The notes under the pieces: model-generated | What the model saw: only the letters and a program-made list of their open reading frames with translations | Told to the model about the DNA's origin: nothing | Database searches by the model: none | Assembly (NCBI RefSeq): GCF_017741815.1 | Contig: NZ_JAGHMF010000036.1 | Coordinates: forward strand, 186,001-250,000 | Source: Rhizobium sp. 16-488-2b | GTDB taxonomy: Bacteria; Pseudomonadota; Alphaproteobacteria; Rhizobiales; Rhizobiaceae | Reading direction: 5' to 3' | Length of the DNA: 64,000 bases | Shown here: one piece after another, positions 54,691-63,035 of the stretch | How the letters are laid out: the number at the start of each line of letters is the position of its first letter | How positions within the stretch are numbered: position 1 is the first letter of the stretch | Translations under genes and position numbers: made by a program

Positions 54691-55142
54691 GCCGACCTCC
54701 TCTGTACCAGTGCACTACGCAGGCATCTGCAAACCACTTCGCTGCGCTGATTGATCAACTCGTGCTGGAAGGTGACGATGCCGGCCGTAGGCCTCGATCG
54801 GCTCTCTCTCAGATCGGCGACCTCGGTTTCGGCGCGCATCGTATCGCCGATGAAAACAGGCTTCGGCATGACCAGCTTGTCGTAGCCCAGATTGGCAACC
54901 AGCGTCCCCATAGTGGTGTCACCGACCGAGAGCCCCACCATCAGCGCGAAGGTGAAGGTGCCGTTGACGAGTATCTGGCCGAATTCGCTGGCCTTCGCCG
55001 CTTCCGCATCGATGTGCAGCGGCTGCGGATTGTGGGTCATGGTGGAGAAGAGGAGATTGTCTGTTTCGGTGACCGTGCGACGGATCTCGTGCGAAATCCT
55101 CTCACCGATGGTCCAGTCCTCGAAATGACGCCCGGCCATCAT
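54687..55142 (-). CDS. MaoC-like enoyl-CoA hydratase
   Basis: Hot-dog fold hydratase of 151 residues. The catalytic Asp/His region reads NPQPLHIDAEAAKASEFGQILVNGTFTFAL, typical of R-specific MaoC hydratases. It lies between the biotin carboxylase and CitE-like genes, with four-base overlaps to both. In this operon it most likely hydrates 3-methylglutaconyl-CoA to HMG-CoA, replacing the usual crotonase-type enzyme. ATG 55142 is followed directly by a second ATG; either could be used. Confidence 0.85.
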   Translation of the reverse strand: MMAGRHFEDWTIGERISHEIRRTVTETDNLLFSTMTHNPQPLHIDAEAAKASEFGQILVNGTFTFALMVGLSVGDTTMGTLVANLGYDKLVMPKPVFIGDTMRAETEVADLRESRSRPTAGIVTFQHELINQRSEVVCRCLRSALVQRRSA

Positions 55143-56995
55143 TGGTCTCCTTCCAGCTGCATGAGGACACTGCCTTCGACGACCTGTGCCTCGGCAAGGA
55201 CCTTCATCTCCGAAACGACGCCATCGAACGGCGCGCTGAGCGTCTGCTCCATCTTCATCGCCTCGATGACAGCGAGGGGCTGCCCTCTGGTCACTCGGTC
55301 TCCCTTGGCGACCATGAGCGCGATCACCCTGCCCGGCATCGGTGCGACGATCGCGCCATCGGAATGGCCGGCACTCCCGCCCGCATAACCGGCGCGTGGC
55401 GGCCCGAAAGGCCAGGCTTCACCATCCAGAAAGAGCACGCCGGCATCGGTCACTGCCGGCTCGCCGCCATAGCGCAGTTCTACCCGATAGGCTGCACCGC
55501 CAACCTCGACACCGATCTCCCGCGACGGCGGTGCGTTCATCCTGAATCCGTTTCCCGTCGTCCATATGTCGCCGCCCGGCTTCGGCAGGATCGCCCGCGC
55601 TGCCGCTTGCAGCACGCGTTCGCTGGGCTCGGCCGGCGGGATCAGGTCGGCTGCGTGTCTTTCGATGAAGCCGGTGTCGACCGTGCCGGCGCGAAAATCG
55701 GGATGATCGAGCGTGCGCGCGAGAAAGGCTGCGTTGGTGCGCACGGGCCAGACCTCGACACCCGCTGCCGCACCGGCCGATCGCCGCGCTGCTTCTTGGC
55801 GCGTTGCGCCGTGGGCGATCAGCTTGGCGATCATCGGATCGTAATAGGCGCTGATCTCGTTGCCCTCTTCGACACCGCTGTCGACTCTTACACCCTCGGG
55901 AAACTTCAGATGGCTCAGCCGCCCGGTCGAAGGCAGGAAGCCCGTAGACGGGTTTTCGGCGTAGAGCCTCGCCTCCATCGCCCATCCGTTGATCGATAAC
56001 TGCTCCTGGCGCAGAGGCAGCGGCTCGCCGGATGCGACCAGGATTTGCCACTCCACCAGATCCTGACCGGTGATGGCCTCGGTCACGGGATGTTCTACCT
56101 GCAGCCGGGTGTTCATCTCCATGAACCAGATGCGATCGGCGCGAAGCCCTTCGGACGCATCCGCGATGAATTCGATCGTCCCCGCCCCGACATAATCGAC
56201 CGCGCGCGCTGCCTGAACCGCGGTCTGGCAGACCGCCTCGCGCGTCGACGCATCCATGCCCGGCGCCGGCGCTTCCTCTATGACTTTCTGGTGGCGTCGC
56301 TGCAGCGAACAATCGCGCTCGAACAGGTGGACGACATTTCCGTGCGTGTCGCCGAAGACCTGGACTTCGATGTGTCGTGGCGAGAGGATGTATTTCTCCA
56401 GCAGCACCCGCTCATCGCCGAAGGCAGCTACGGCTTCGCGGCGGCAGCTGGCGAGCGACGCCGGAAACTCCGCAGCACTATCGACCCGACGCATCCCCTT
56501 GCCGCCACCACCGGCGACAGCCTTGATGAGAACAGGATAGCCGATCGCATCCGCCTCGCGCTGCAGCCGCTCGTCCGATTGGTCCTCGCCGAGATAGCCT
56601 GGCGTGACCGGGACGCCCGCCGCGATCATCCGCTTCTTGGCTGCATCCTTGAGGCCCATGGCCCGGATGGAGGCCGCGGGCGCGCCGACCCAGATCAGAC
56701 CGGAGGCCGTGACCCGTTCTGCGAACTCTGCATTTTCGGAGAGAAAGCCGTAGCCCGGATGGATCGCCTTCGCGCCGGTCCGCATCGCGGCCTCGATAAT
56801 ACTGTCGGCACTGAGATAGCTGTCCTTGGCGGGTGCCGGCCCGATGCACACCGCCTCATCCGCCTCGCGAACGAAGGGCATGTCGCCATCGATCTCGGAG
56901 TGCACGGCGATCGTGCGGATGCCGAGCCGTTTTGCCGTTCTTATGATCCTCCTCGCGATCTCGCCGCGATTGGCGATCAGCAGGCTGTCTATCAC
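55139..56995 (-). CDS. mccA: Methylcrotonyl-CoA carboxylase biotin-containing subunit
   Basis: Biotin-dependent carboxylase alpha subunit of 618 residues. Order: biotin carboxylase (1-445; GEIARRIIRTAKRLGI, ATP loop GGGGKGMR, EMNTRLQVEHPVTE), linker, and biotin carrier domain with the biotinylated Lys in AMKME near the C-terminus. At 618 residues it is slightly short for MccA (about 650-670). GTG 56995 was chosen; it starts directly at the conserved SLLIANRGE. Stop overlaps the MaoC start. With the ivd and mccB genes next to it, methylcrotonyl-CoA (leucine) is the best substrate; propionyl- or acetyl-CoA are less likely. Confidence 0.9.
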   Translation of the reverse strand: MIDSLLIANRGEIARRIIRTAKRLGIRTIAVHSEIDGDMPFVREADEAVCIGPAPAKDSYLSADSIIEAAMRTGAKAIHPGYGFLSENAEFAERVTASGLIWVGAPAASIRAMGLKDAAKKRMIAAGVPVTPGYLGEDQSDERLQREADAIGYPVLIKAVAGGGGKGMRRVDSAAEFPASLASCRREAVAAFGDERVLLEKYILSPRHIEVQVFGDTHGNVVHLFERDCSLQRRHQKVIEEAPAPGMDASTREAVCQTAVQAARAVDYVGAGTIEFIADASEGLRADRIWFMEMNTRLQVEHPVTEAITGQDLVEWQILVASGEPLPLRQEQLSINGWAMEARLYAENPSTGFLPSTGRLSHLKFPEGVRVDSGVEEGNEISAYYDPMIAKLIAHGATRQEAARRSAGAAAGVEVWPVRTNAAFLARTLDHPDFRAGTVDTGFIERHAADLIPPAEPSERVLQAAARAILPKPGGDIWTTGNGFRMNAPPSREIGVEVGGAAYRVELRYGGEPAVTDAGVLFLDGEAWPFGPPRAGYAGGSAGHSDGAIVAPMPGRVIALMVAKGDRVTRGQPLAVIEAMKMEQTLSAPFDGVVSEMKVLAEAQVVEGSVLMQLEGDQ

Positions 56996-57021
56996 GGTCT
57001 CTTCTCTCCCTGCCTTTGCGG

Positions 57022-58617
57022 CTACATGCGAAACAGGCCGAACTGGGCGCGCTCCGGTATCGGTGCATTGAGCGTCGCCGCGAAGGCCAGACCGAGTACG
57101 TCGCGTGTCTGAGCGGGGTCGATGATCCCGTCGTCCCATAGCCGCGCGGTTGCGTAGTAGGAGTTACCCTCGTCCTCGTACTTCTGCCGGATCGGCGCCT
57201 TGAAGGCTTCGGCCTCATCAGCGCTCCAGCTCTCGGCATCGCGATGCACTGTTGCCAGAACCGAGGCGGCCTGCTCGCCACCCATGACGGAGATGCGGGC
57301 GTTCGGCCATGTGAACAGAAAGCGCGGCTGATAGGCACGGCCGCACATGCCGTAATTGCCCGCGCCGAAGCTGCCGCCGATCAGCACCGTTATCTTCGGC
57401 ACCGATGCCGTTGCCACCGCTGTCACCAGTTTTGCGCCGTTCTTGGCAATCCCTTCGGCTTCATATTTGCCACCGACCATGAAACCCGAGATATTCTGAA
57501 GGAAGAGCAGCGGTATGTGCCGCTGGCAGGCAAGCTCGATGAAATGGGCGCCCTTCAATGCGCTCTCGGAGAAGAGCACGCCATTGTTGGCAAGAATGGC
57601 AACGGGGATGCCCCAAATCCGCGCAAAGCCGCAGATCAGCGTGGTGCCGTAGAGTGCCTTGAATTCCTGCAGCTCCGAACCGTCGACGATACGGGCAATG
57701 ACCTCGCGGACGTCGTAAGGCGTGCGAACGTCTCGCGGAACGATGCCGTAGAGCTCTTTCGGATCGAGTTTTGGCGGCCGCGCCTCGGCCACCTCTATAT
57801 CCACCCGCTTTGGTCGATTGAGCGTCGCGACGATGTCGCGGACGATCAGAAGCGCGTGCTCGTCGTTTTCAGCGACATGGTCGACGACGCCAGATTTCCG
57901 GCCATGCGTATCGGCGCCGCCCAATTCCTCGGCGGATATGATCTCACCCGTTGCCGCCTTGACCAGTGGCGGGCCGGCGAGGAAGATCGTTCCCTGATTG
58001 CGCACGATGACGGTTTCATCGGACATCGCCGGCACGTAAGCCCCGCCCGCCGTGCAGCTTCCCATGACGCAGGCGATCTGCGCGATGCCCGCCGCCGACA
58101 TTTGCGCCTGATTGTAGAAGATGCGCCCGAAGTGATCGCGATCTGGAAAGACCTCGGCCTGATGCGGCAGGTTGGCGCCGCCTGAATCCACCAGATAGAT
58201 GCAGGGCAGCCGGTTCTCCCAGGCGATTTCCTGCGCCCGCAGATGCTTCTTCACCGTCATCGGAAAATAGGCGCCGCCCTTTACGGTCGGGTCGTGCGCC
58301 ACGATCATGCATTCGACGCCCGAGACACGGCCGATGCCGGCGATCATGCCCGCGCCGGGCGCCTCGTCGTCATACATGCCATTGGCGGCAAGCTGTCCGA
58401 TCTCGAGAAACGGCGAGCCGGGATCGAGCAGGCGCTGGACGCGGTCGCGCGGGAGAAGCTTGCCGCGCTCGACATGCCGCTCGCGATGCTTTTCGGAACC
58501 GCCTCGGGCTGCCTGCGCCACCTTGGAGCGGAGCGTCTCCACGAGAGCGAGATTGTGCGCTTGATTGGCGACAAAGGTTTGCGAGCTGGGATCGAGCATC
58601 GTCTGCAGCTCCGGCAT
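57022..58617 (-). CDS. mccB: Methylcrotonyl-CoA carboxylase carboxyltransferase subunit
   Basis: Carboxyltransferase beta subunit of 531 residues, the usual MccB length. Family blocks: RDRVQRLLDPGSPFLEIG, LVDSGGANLPHQAEVFPDRDHFGRIFYNQA, GTIFLAGPPLVKAATGE, GGSFGAGNYGMCGRAYQPRF. It moves the carboxyl group from biotin on MccA to 3-methylcrotonyl-CoA. ATG 58617 follows GAGGGG, and this base is shared with the ivd stop (TGATG). mccA starts 26 bases downstream. Confidence 0.93.
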   Translation of the reverse strand: MPELQTMLDPSSQTFVANQAHNLALVETLRSKVAQAARGGSEKHRERHVERGKLLPRDRVQRLLDPGSPFLEIGQLAANGMYDDEAPGAGMIAGIGRVSGVECMIVAHDPTVKGGAYFPMTVKKHLRAQEIAWENRLPCIYLVDSGGANLPHQAEVFPDRDHFGRIFYNQAQMSAAGIAQIACVMGSCTAGGAYVPAMSDETVIVRNQGTIFLAGPPLVKAATGEIISAEELGGADTHGRKSGVVDHVAENDEHALLIVRDIVATLNRPKRVDIEVAEARPPKLDPKELYGIVPRDVRTPYDVREVIARIVDGSELQEFKALYGTTLICGFARIWGIPVAILANNGVLFSESALKGAHFIELACQRHIPLLFLQNISGFMVGGKYEAEGIAKNGAKLVTAVATASVPKITVLIGGSFGAGNYGMCGRAYQPRFLFTWPNARISVMGGEQAASVLATVHRDAESWSADEAEAFKAPIRQKYEDEGNSYYATARLWDDGIIDPAQTRDVLGLAFAATLNAPIPERAQFGLFRM

Positions 58618-59780
58618 CAGCCCCTCCCCTCAGTGCCGATGACTTCGCGCCCGATGAGCATGCGGCGCACCTCGTTGGTACCGGCGCCGATGTCGAGCAG
58701 CTTCGAATCCCGCCAGTACCGCTCCACCGGCCAGTCTTTCGTATATCCGGCGCCGCCCAACGCCTGGACCGCTTGCTCGGCCACTTTGACTGCACTCTCA
58801 GACGCGTAGAGAATGGCCCCGGCCGCATCATGCCGCGTCGTCTTGCCGGCGTCGCAGGCTCGCGCCACCGCATAGACGTAGGCGCGGGCGGAATTCAGCG
58901 CCACGACCATATCCGCCACCTTCGCCTGGATCAGCTGGAAACTCCCGATCGGGGTTCCGAACTGTTTTCGTTCCCTAATATAGGGAAGCACCACATCCAG
59001 ACAGGCCTGCATGATGCCGAGCTGAATGCCTGAGAGCACGACCCGCTCATAGTCGAGCCCGGACATCAGCACTTTAACGCCGCCGTTCAGCTGGCCCATG
59101 ATGCTTTCTTCGGGAACGAAGCAATCATCGAAGACCAGTTCCGCCGTCGGCGAGCCCCGCATGCCGACCTTGTTGATCTTCTGACCGATCGAGAAGCCCG
59201 GAAAGCCCTTCTCAACCAGAAAGGCGGTAATGCCTTTCGAGCCACCATCGGGAACGGTCTTGGCATAAACGACCAGCGTGTCGGCGTAAGGCGCGTTGGT
59301 GATCCAGAATTTGGTGCCGTTGAGGCGGTAGCCGCCATCGACCCTATCGGCGCGGAGCCGCATCGAGACGACGTCCGAGCCGGCGCCTGCTTCCGACATG
59401 GCAAGGCTGCCGACATGCGCGCCCGATATCAGAGATGGAAGGTATCGCTCCTTTTGTCCGGCCGAGCCCCAGCGCGAAATCTGGTTGATGCAGAGATTGG
59501 AGTGCGCGCCGTAGGACAGGCCGACCGATGCCGAGGCACGGCTGATTTCCTCGCAGGCGATGACATGTTCGAGATAGCCAAGCCCAAGGCCGCCAGAGTC
59601 TTCTGGTACGGTCACGCCATGAAGGCCAAGTGCGCCCATCTCGGGCCAGATCTCGACCGGGAACCAATCTTCCTCGTCTACCCTCGCGGCAAGCGGGGCA
59701 ATACGATCTGTCGCAAACCGATGCGTCGTCTCACGGATCGCCTCCGCCATTTCGGATAACCCGAAATCCAACTCCAGCAT
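58617..59780 (-). CDS. ivd: Isovaleryl-CoA dehydrogenase
   Basis: Acyl-CoA dehydrogenase of 387 residues. It contains AMSEAGAGSDVVSM, FWITNAPYADTLVVYAKT, the substrate-facing SGLDYERVVLSG, and GGAGYTKDWPVERYWRD near the end; the catalytic Glu of isovaleryl-CoA dehydrogenases sits in the LDYER motif, distinguishing it from short-chain acyl-CoA dehydrogenases. It oxidises isovaleryl-CoA to 3-methylcrotonyl-CoA with electron transfer to ETF. First gene of the ivd-mccB-mccA-MaoC-CitE operon; stop overlaps the mccB start. Confidence 0.93.
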   Translation of the reverse strand: MLELDFGLSEMAEAIRETTHRFATDRIAPLAARVDEEDWFPVEIWPEMGALGLHGVTVPEDSGGLGLGYLEHVIACEEISRASASVGLSYGAHSNLCINQISRWGSAGQKERYLPSLISGAHVGSLAMSEAGAGSDVVSMRLRADRVDGGYRLNGTKFWITNAPYADTLVVYAKTVPDGGSKGITAFLVEKGFPGFSIGQKINKVGMRGSPTAELVFDDCFVPEESIMGQLNGGVKVLMSGLDYERVVLSGIQLGIMQACLDVVLPYIRERKQFGTPIGSFQLIQAKVADMVVALNSARAYVYAVARACDAGKTTRHDAAGAILYASESAVKVAEQAVQALGGAGYTKDWPVERYWRDSKLLDIGAGTNEVRRMLIGREVIGTEGRG

Positions 59781-59885
59781 GTCGCCAGTCCTCCCAGACT
59801 GCGATCATGCTACCGCGACGAATGCGATTAGTAAAATCGTATCAACGCCATCGCCTTCCTGCGCGTTGCCGGTAAGCACGATGGG

Positions 59886-60563
59886 CTACGCCTTCTGGCG
59901 CGCCAAGATCTCGGTCGCGACCAGCGCCTGCAGGCGCCACAGGTTGCGGTCACGGATGCCCTCGGCTTGAAGATCGACGATCGTGTTGTGCAGATACTCG
60001 GCGCAGGAGCCACCCTCACCGCATGCCGTCGCGATCAGCGAAGACGCTTCCGCTGCGGGCAATTGTTTTGTCAGTCCGGCCCGCTTGGTGCTGGCCCAGA
60101 ATGTCAGGGCTTTTCTGACGCCGCTTTCGGTTCTCACCGGAAGCCACCGCACCATGTCGATCACTTCGCTATACTTGATCTCGCGCGCAACGAGAGCACG
60201 CAGATCCTGGTGGCGGCGATCGGTTGAGAGCTCGAAGACGATGCCATCGCACTGGCCGCCACGCTCAAGCGCCATCATCAGGCCGGGCTGATCGCTGGTT
60301 GCGCGCCAGCGCTGAATTTTCAGCGAGAACGACCTGTGCCAGCCGTATGCGGTTGCCCGTTCGCGGCTGGCTGGTTCGAACTCCGGGTTCCAGATCAGGG
60401 AACCATAGGCAAAGACGAGAAGAGGCTCACCTGCCGCTTCACGTTCGATCCTGTCGACGAGATCGTCAAGCTCAGCTTCCGAAAGCGGCGTCCAGCCCGG
60501 TTCCGGTCCATCATCACGGACATCTCGGATGGTCAGGGCAACAAGTTCGGGCGTCAGCTGCAT
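59886..60563 (-). CDS. ChaC-like gamma-glutamylcyclotransferase
   Basis: Protein of about 225 residues with the gamma-glutamylcyclotransferase signature VFAYGSLIWNPEFEP, the WHRSF block and ALERGGQCDGIVFEL; the catalytic Glu is expected in the central part (REIKYSEV). ChaC enzymes split glutathione to 5-oxoproline and Cys-Gly, lowering the cellular thiol pool. ATG 60563 was chosen: a GTG at 60626 in the same frame lies inside the hairpin that follows the neighbouring hydrolase gene. No ribosome site is obvious for either start. Confidence 0.8.
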   Translation of the reverse strand: MQLTPELVALTIRDVRDDGPEPGWTPLSEAELDDLVDRIEREAAGEPLLVFAYGSLIWNPEFEPASRERATAYGWHRSFSLKIQRWRATSDQPGLMMALERGGQCDGIVFELSTDRRHQDLRALVAREIKYSEVIDMVRWLPVRTESGVRKALTFWASTKRAGLTKQLPAAEASSLIATACGEGGSCAEYLHNTIVDLQAEGIRDRNLWRLQALVATEILARQKA

Positions 60564-60602
60564 GGTGGTATCGATCTGTATCGGCTCAAGGAAATGGAGT
60601 AA

Positions 60603-60632
60603 CTGGCCGTGGCAGATGTCCGCCACGGCCAG
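60603..60632 (-). terminator. Terminator hairpin of the hydrolase gene
   Basis: CTGGCCGTGGC (60603-60613) and GCCACGGCCAG (60622-60632) form a perfect 11-bp stem with an eight-base loop, nine bases past the hydrolase stop on the minus strand. A short TTACTCC follows. It separates that gene from the ChaC-like gene. Confidence 0.65.
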
Positions 60633-60641
60633 GTCTTTTCG

Positions 60642-61622
60642 TCAGGACTGCACGAAAGCGAGCAGGTCGGCGTTCAGCACATCGGCATTGACGGTCAGCA
60701 TGCCGTGCGAGAAGCCCGGGTAGGTCTTCAGCGAACCGTTCTTCAGAAGCTTGGCCGACTTCAGTGCGGAGTCCGCGATCGGTACGATCTGGTCGTCTTC
60801 GCCGTGCAGGACAAGCGTCGGAACGGTGATCGCCTTCAGGTCTTCCGTCTGGTCGGTTTCGGAGAACGCCTTGATGCCATCATAGTGCGCCTTGGCGCCG
60901 CCCATCATGCCCTGGCGCCACCAATTCTGGATGACCCCCTCCTGAACTTTGGCGCCATCACGGTTGAAACCGTAGAAGGGGCCAGCCGGGACATCGCGGA
61001 AGAACTGCGCACGGTTGGCGGCGAGCGCTGCACGGAAGCCGTCGAACACTTCGATCGGCAGGCCCTCGGGGTTGTTTTCGGTCTTCAGCATCAGCGGCGG
61101 AACGGCCGATACCAATACTGCTTTGGCGACGCGGCCGGCCGGCTGGCCGAACTTTGCAACGTAGCCAGCAACTTCGCCGCCACCGGTGGAATGGCCGATA
61201 TGCACGGCGTTCTTCAGATCCAGCGCTTCGACGACGGCAAAAGCGTCAGCGGCATAGTGGTCCATATCGTGACCGTCGGCGACCTGGGCGGAGCGGCCGT
61301 GGCCACGGCGGTCATGGGCAACGACGCGATAGCCCTTCGAGAGGAAGAACAGCATCTGCGCATCCCAGTCGTCCGACGACAGCGGCCAGCCGTGATGGAA
61401 GACGATCGGCTGGGCGTCCTTCGAACCCCAATCCTTGTAGAAGATTTCGACGCCGTCCTTGGTGATGATCGTAGACATTTCAGTATTTCCTTCTTTTGTA
61501 GAGCTGGTGGATGCAGCGTTTGCCGCAAAGGTAAAGGCGGGTGAAATTGCCATGGTCGCTGCGGCTGCACCAGCGGAGAGCAGTGCGCTGCGGCGCGTCA
61601 TGGAAGAAAAATTCTCGGTCAT
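60642..61622 (-). CDS. Alpha/beta hydrolase, non-heme chloroperoxidase type, with export signal
   Basis: Protein of 326 residues. An N-terminal extension with twin Arg and a hydrophobic run (MTRRSALLSAGAAAATMA, about residues 8-37) would send it out by Tat or Sec. The rest (from about residue 49, MSTIITKDGVEIFYKDWG) is a standard cofactor-free haloperoxidase/esterase: oxyanion region HHGWPLSSDDW, nucleophile in GHSTGGGE, Asp in HGEDDQ, His in FSHGML. An internal ATG at 61478 with AAGGA before it sits exactly where related cytoplasmic enzymes start, so two forms may be made. It is the third gene of the SDR cluster. Confidence 0.87.
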   Translation of the reverse strand: MTENFSSMTRRSALLSAGAAAATMAISPAFTFAANAASTSSTKEGNTEMSTIITKDGVEIFYKDWGSKDAQPIVFHHGWPLSSDDWDAQMLFFLSKGYRVVAHDRRGHGRSAQVADGHDMDHYAADAFAVVEALDLKNAVHIGHSTGGGEVAGYVAKFGQPAGRVAKAVLVSAVPPLMLKTENNPEGLPIEVFDGFRAALAANRAQFFRDVPAGPFYGFNRDGAKVQEGVIQNWWRQGMMGGAKAHYDGIKAFSETDQTEDLKAITVPTLVLHGEDDQIVPIADSALKSAKLLKNGSLKTYPGFSHGMLTVNADVLNADLLAFVQS

Positions 61623-61752
61623 TTCATATCCTGCAATCTTGTCGTTTCAAGCTTCAGACGACGCTGTTGCTCGGCTGATGGGGAGATATTGCCGCGAAAG
61701 ACTCGCGCCAACAATTGCATCAATAATTTCTAGTTCATTGCCATTTCCGCAA

Positions 61753-62130
61753 TTATTGATGCGTCGTGTCTGGAGCCCCATCGAAGAAGAGATAGATGGC
61801 TGCGATCTTGCCATCCCGCGCCACGATGAAATCGGTGCCGGCATAGGCCGGTGTTTCGCCCGGTGCACCGGCCGACCATCTGAGCCGTCCGGCCTGATCT
61901 TGAAGAACCTCTGCCGGTGCGATCGGCGTATATTTGAAATCCGGGTGCATGGCGCGGATCACGCCGGCGATGCGAACGATCTCGTCCCGGCCCCGGTAGA
62001 TGCCGTGCGGCTCGATGAATACGGCGTCCTCGTGGAGGATCTCCTTCGCGGCCTTCTGGCGGAGGGCGGCATCGCCCTCCCCGAAAATCTCGTGCAGGTT
62101 CCGTTCCAACAGCGTTGTAATGTCTGCCAT
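61753..62130 (-). CDS. SnoaL/NTF2-like small protein
   Basis: A 125-residue cone-shaped NTF2-fold protein (SnoaL-like; EDAVFIEPHGIYRGRDEIVRIAG, YLFFDGAPD). Members include polyketide cyclases, steroid isomerases and many uncharacterised proteins; a specific reaction cannot be named. It lies 24 bases after the SDR stop and upstream of the hydrolase gene, all on the minus strand. Confidence 0.75.
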   Translation of the reverse strand: MADITTLLERNLHEIFGEGDAALRQKAAKEILHEDAVFIEPHGIYRGRDEIVRIAGVIRAMHPDFKYTPIAPAEVLQDQAGRLRWSAGAPGETPAYAGTDFIVARDGKIAAIYLFFDGAPDTTHQ

Positions 62131-62154
62131 GACTTTTCTCCTTGAGACCGATCC

Positions 62155-62907
62155 TCAGATCTGAACCTGACCGCCATCGACAAACAATTCGACGCCGTTG
62201 ATGAATGAGGCCTGGTCCGATGCCAGGAAGAGAACCGCCTTGGCAATTTCCTCCGGCTGACCGATCCGACCGGCGGGGATCAGGCCGGCAAGATAGTTCT
62301 TCGTGTTTTCGGCGCTGTCGCCATTACCGAAGAGCTCGTTCAGGCCAGCCGTCTCGGTGACGCCGGGGCTGACGGCATTGACGCGGATATGGCGATCCTT
62401 GAGATCGAGGATCCAGTTGCGTGCGAAATTGCGGACCGCCGCCTTTGTCGCCGAGTAGACGCTGAGTGCTGGCGTTCCCGAAATGCTCGTGGTCGACGAG
62501 GTCAGCACGATCGAAGCGCCATCGCGCAGCAGAGGCAGCGCCTTCTGAACCGTGAACAGCACGCCCTTCACGTTCGTGTCGAAGGTCTTCTCGTAGTGCT
62601 CCTCGGTGATGGCGCCGAGCGGTGCGAATTCACCGCCGCCGGCATTGGCGAAGACCACGTCGATCTGCGAGTGCTTCTGCTGGACGGCATCATAGAGGCG
62701 GTCGATATCGACAAGCTTGGCCATGTCGCCCTGAACGCCTGTCACCCGGCCGCCGATTTCCTTGACGGCTGCATCGAGCGCATCCTTGCGGCGGCCGGTG
62801 ATGAACACCGAAGCGCCTTCATTCGAGAAGGCCTTTGCGGTGGCCAGTCCGATGCCGCTGGTGCCGCCGGTGACCACAACGACCTTGTTTTCGAATGTCT
62901 TGCTCAT
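62155..62907 (-). CDS. SDR-family NAD(P)-dependent oxidoreductase
   Basis: Classical short-chain dehydrogenase of 250 residues. Cofactor motif TGGTSGIG (residues 14-21), NAG motif in FANAGGG, catalytic Ser about 140 (TSSTT), and YSATK (Tyr/Lys about 153-157). The C-terminal GVELFVDGGQVQI is typical of 3-oxoacyl-ACP reductase-like SDRs. Substrate unknown. First gene of a minus-strand cluster with the NTF2-like and hydrolase genes, divergent from the LysR gene. Confidence 0.9.
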   Translation of the reverse strand: MSKTFENKVVVVTGGTSGIGLATAKAFSNEGASVFITGRRKDALDAAVKEIGGRVTGVQGDMAKLVDIDRLYDAVQQKHSQIDVVFANAGGGEFAPLGAITEEHYEKTFDTNVKGVLFTVQKALPLLRDGASIVLTSSTTSISGTPALSVYSATKAAVRNFARNWILDLKDRHIRVNAVSPGVTETAGLNELFGNGDSAENTKNYLAGLIPAGRIGQPEEIAKAVLFLASDQASFINGVELFVDGGQVQI

Positions 62908-62971
62908 TGTCTCTGTCCTTCTCTGTGTTTGGCTCTGTGTTGGCGGCCCGTTGCCGTTGAGAAGAACATGC

Positions 62972-62987
62972 CATCAGAACGCTGATG
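62972..62987. promoter_or_regulatory. Possible LysR half-site pair upstream of the SDR gene
   Basis: CATCAG-AACG-CTGATG, a perfect six-base inverted repeat in the divergent region, 65 bases from the SDR start. Candidate site for the LysR regulator; binding is inferred. Confidence 0.4.
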
Positions 62988-63012
62988 CAAATAGTCGGCA
63001 AAAATGCTACCC

Positions 63013-63034
63013 ATCGTTCCATATGGAGAACGAT
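63013..63034. promoter_or_regulatory. Palindrome overlapping the lysR ribosome site
   Basis: ATCGTTC-CATATGGA-GAACGAT has two perfect seven-base arms around eight bases. It covers the lysR ribosome-binding site up to the start codon, an arrangement that fits autorepression. Confidence 0.5.
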
Positions 63035-63035
63035 G

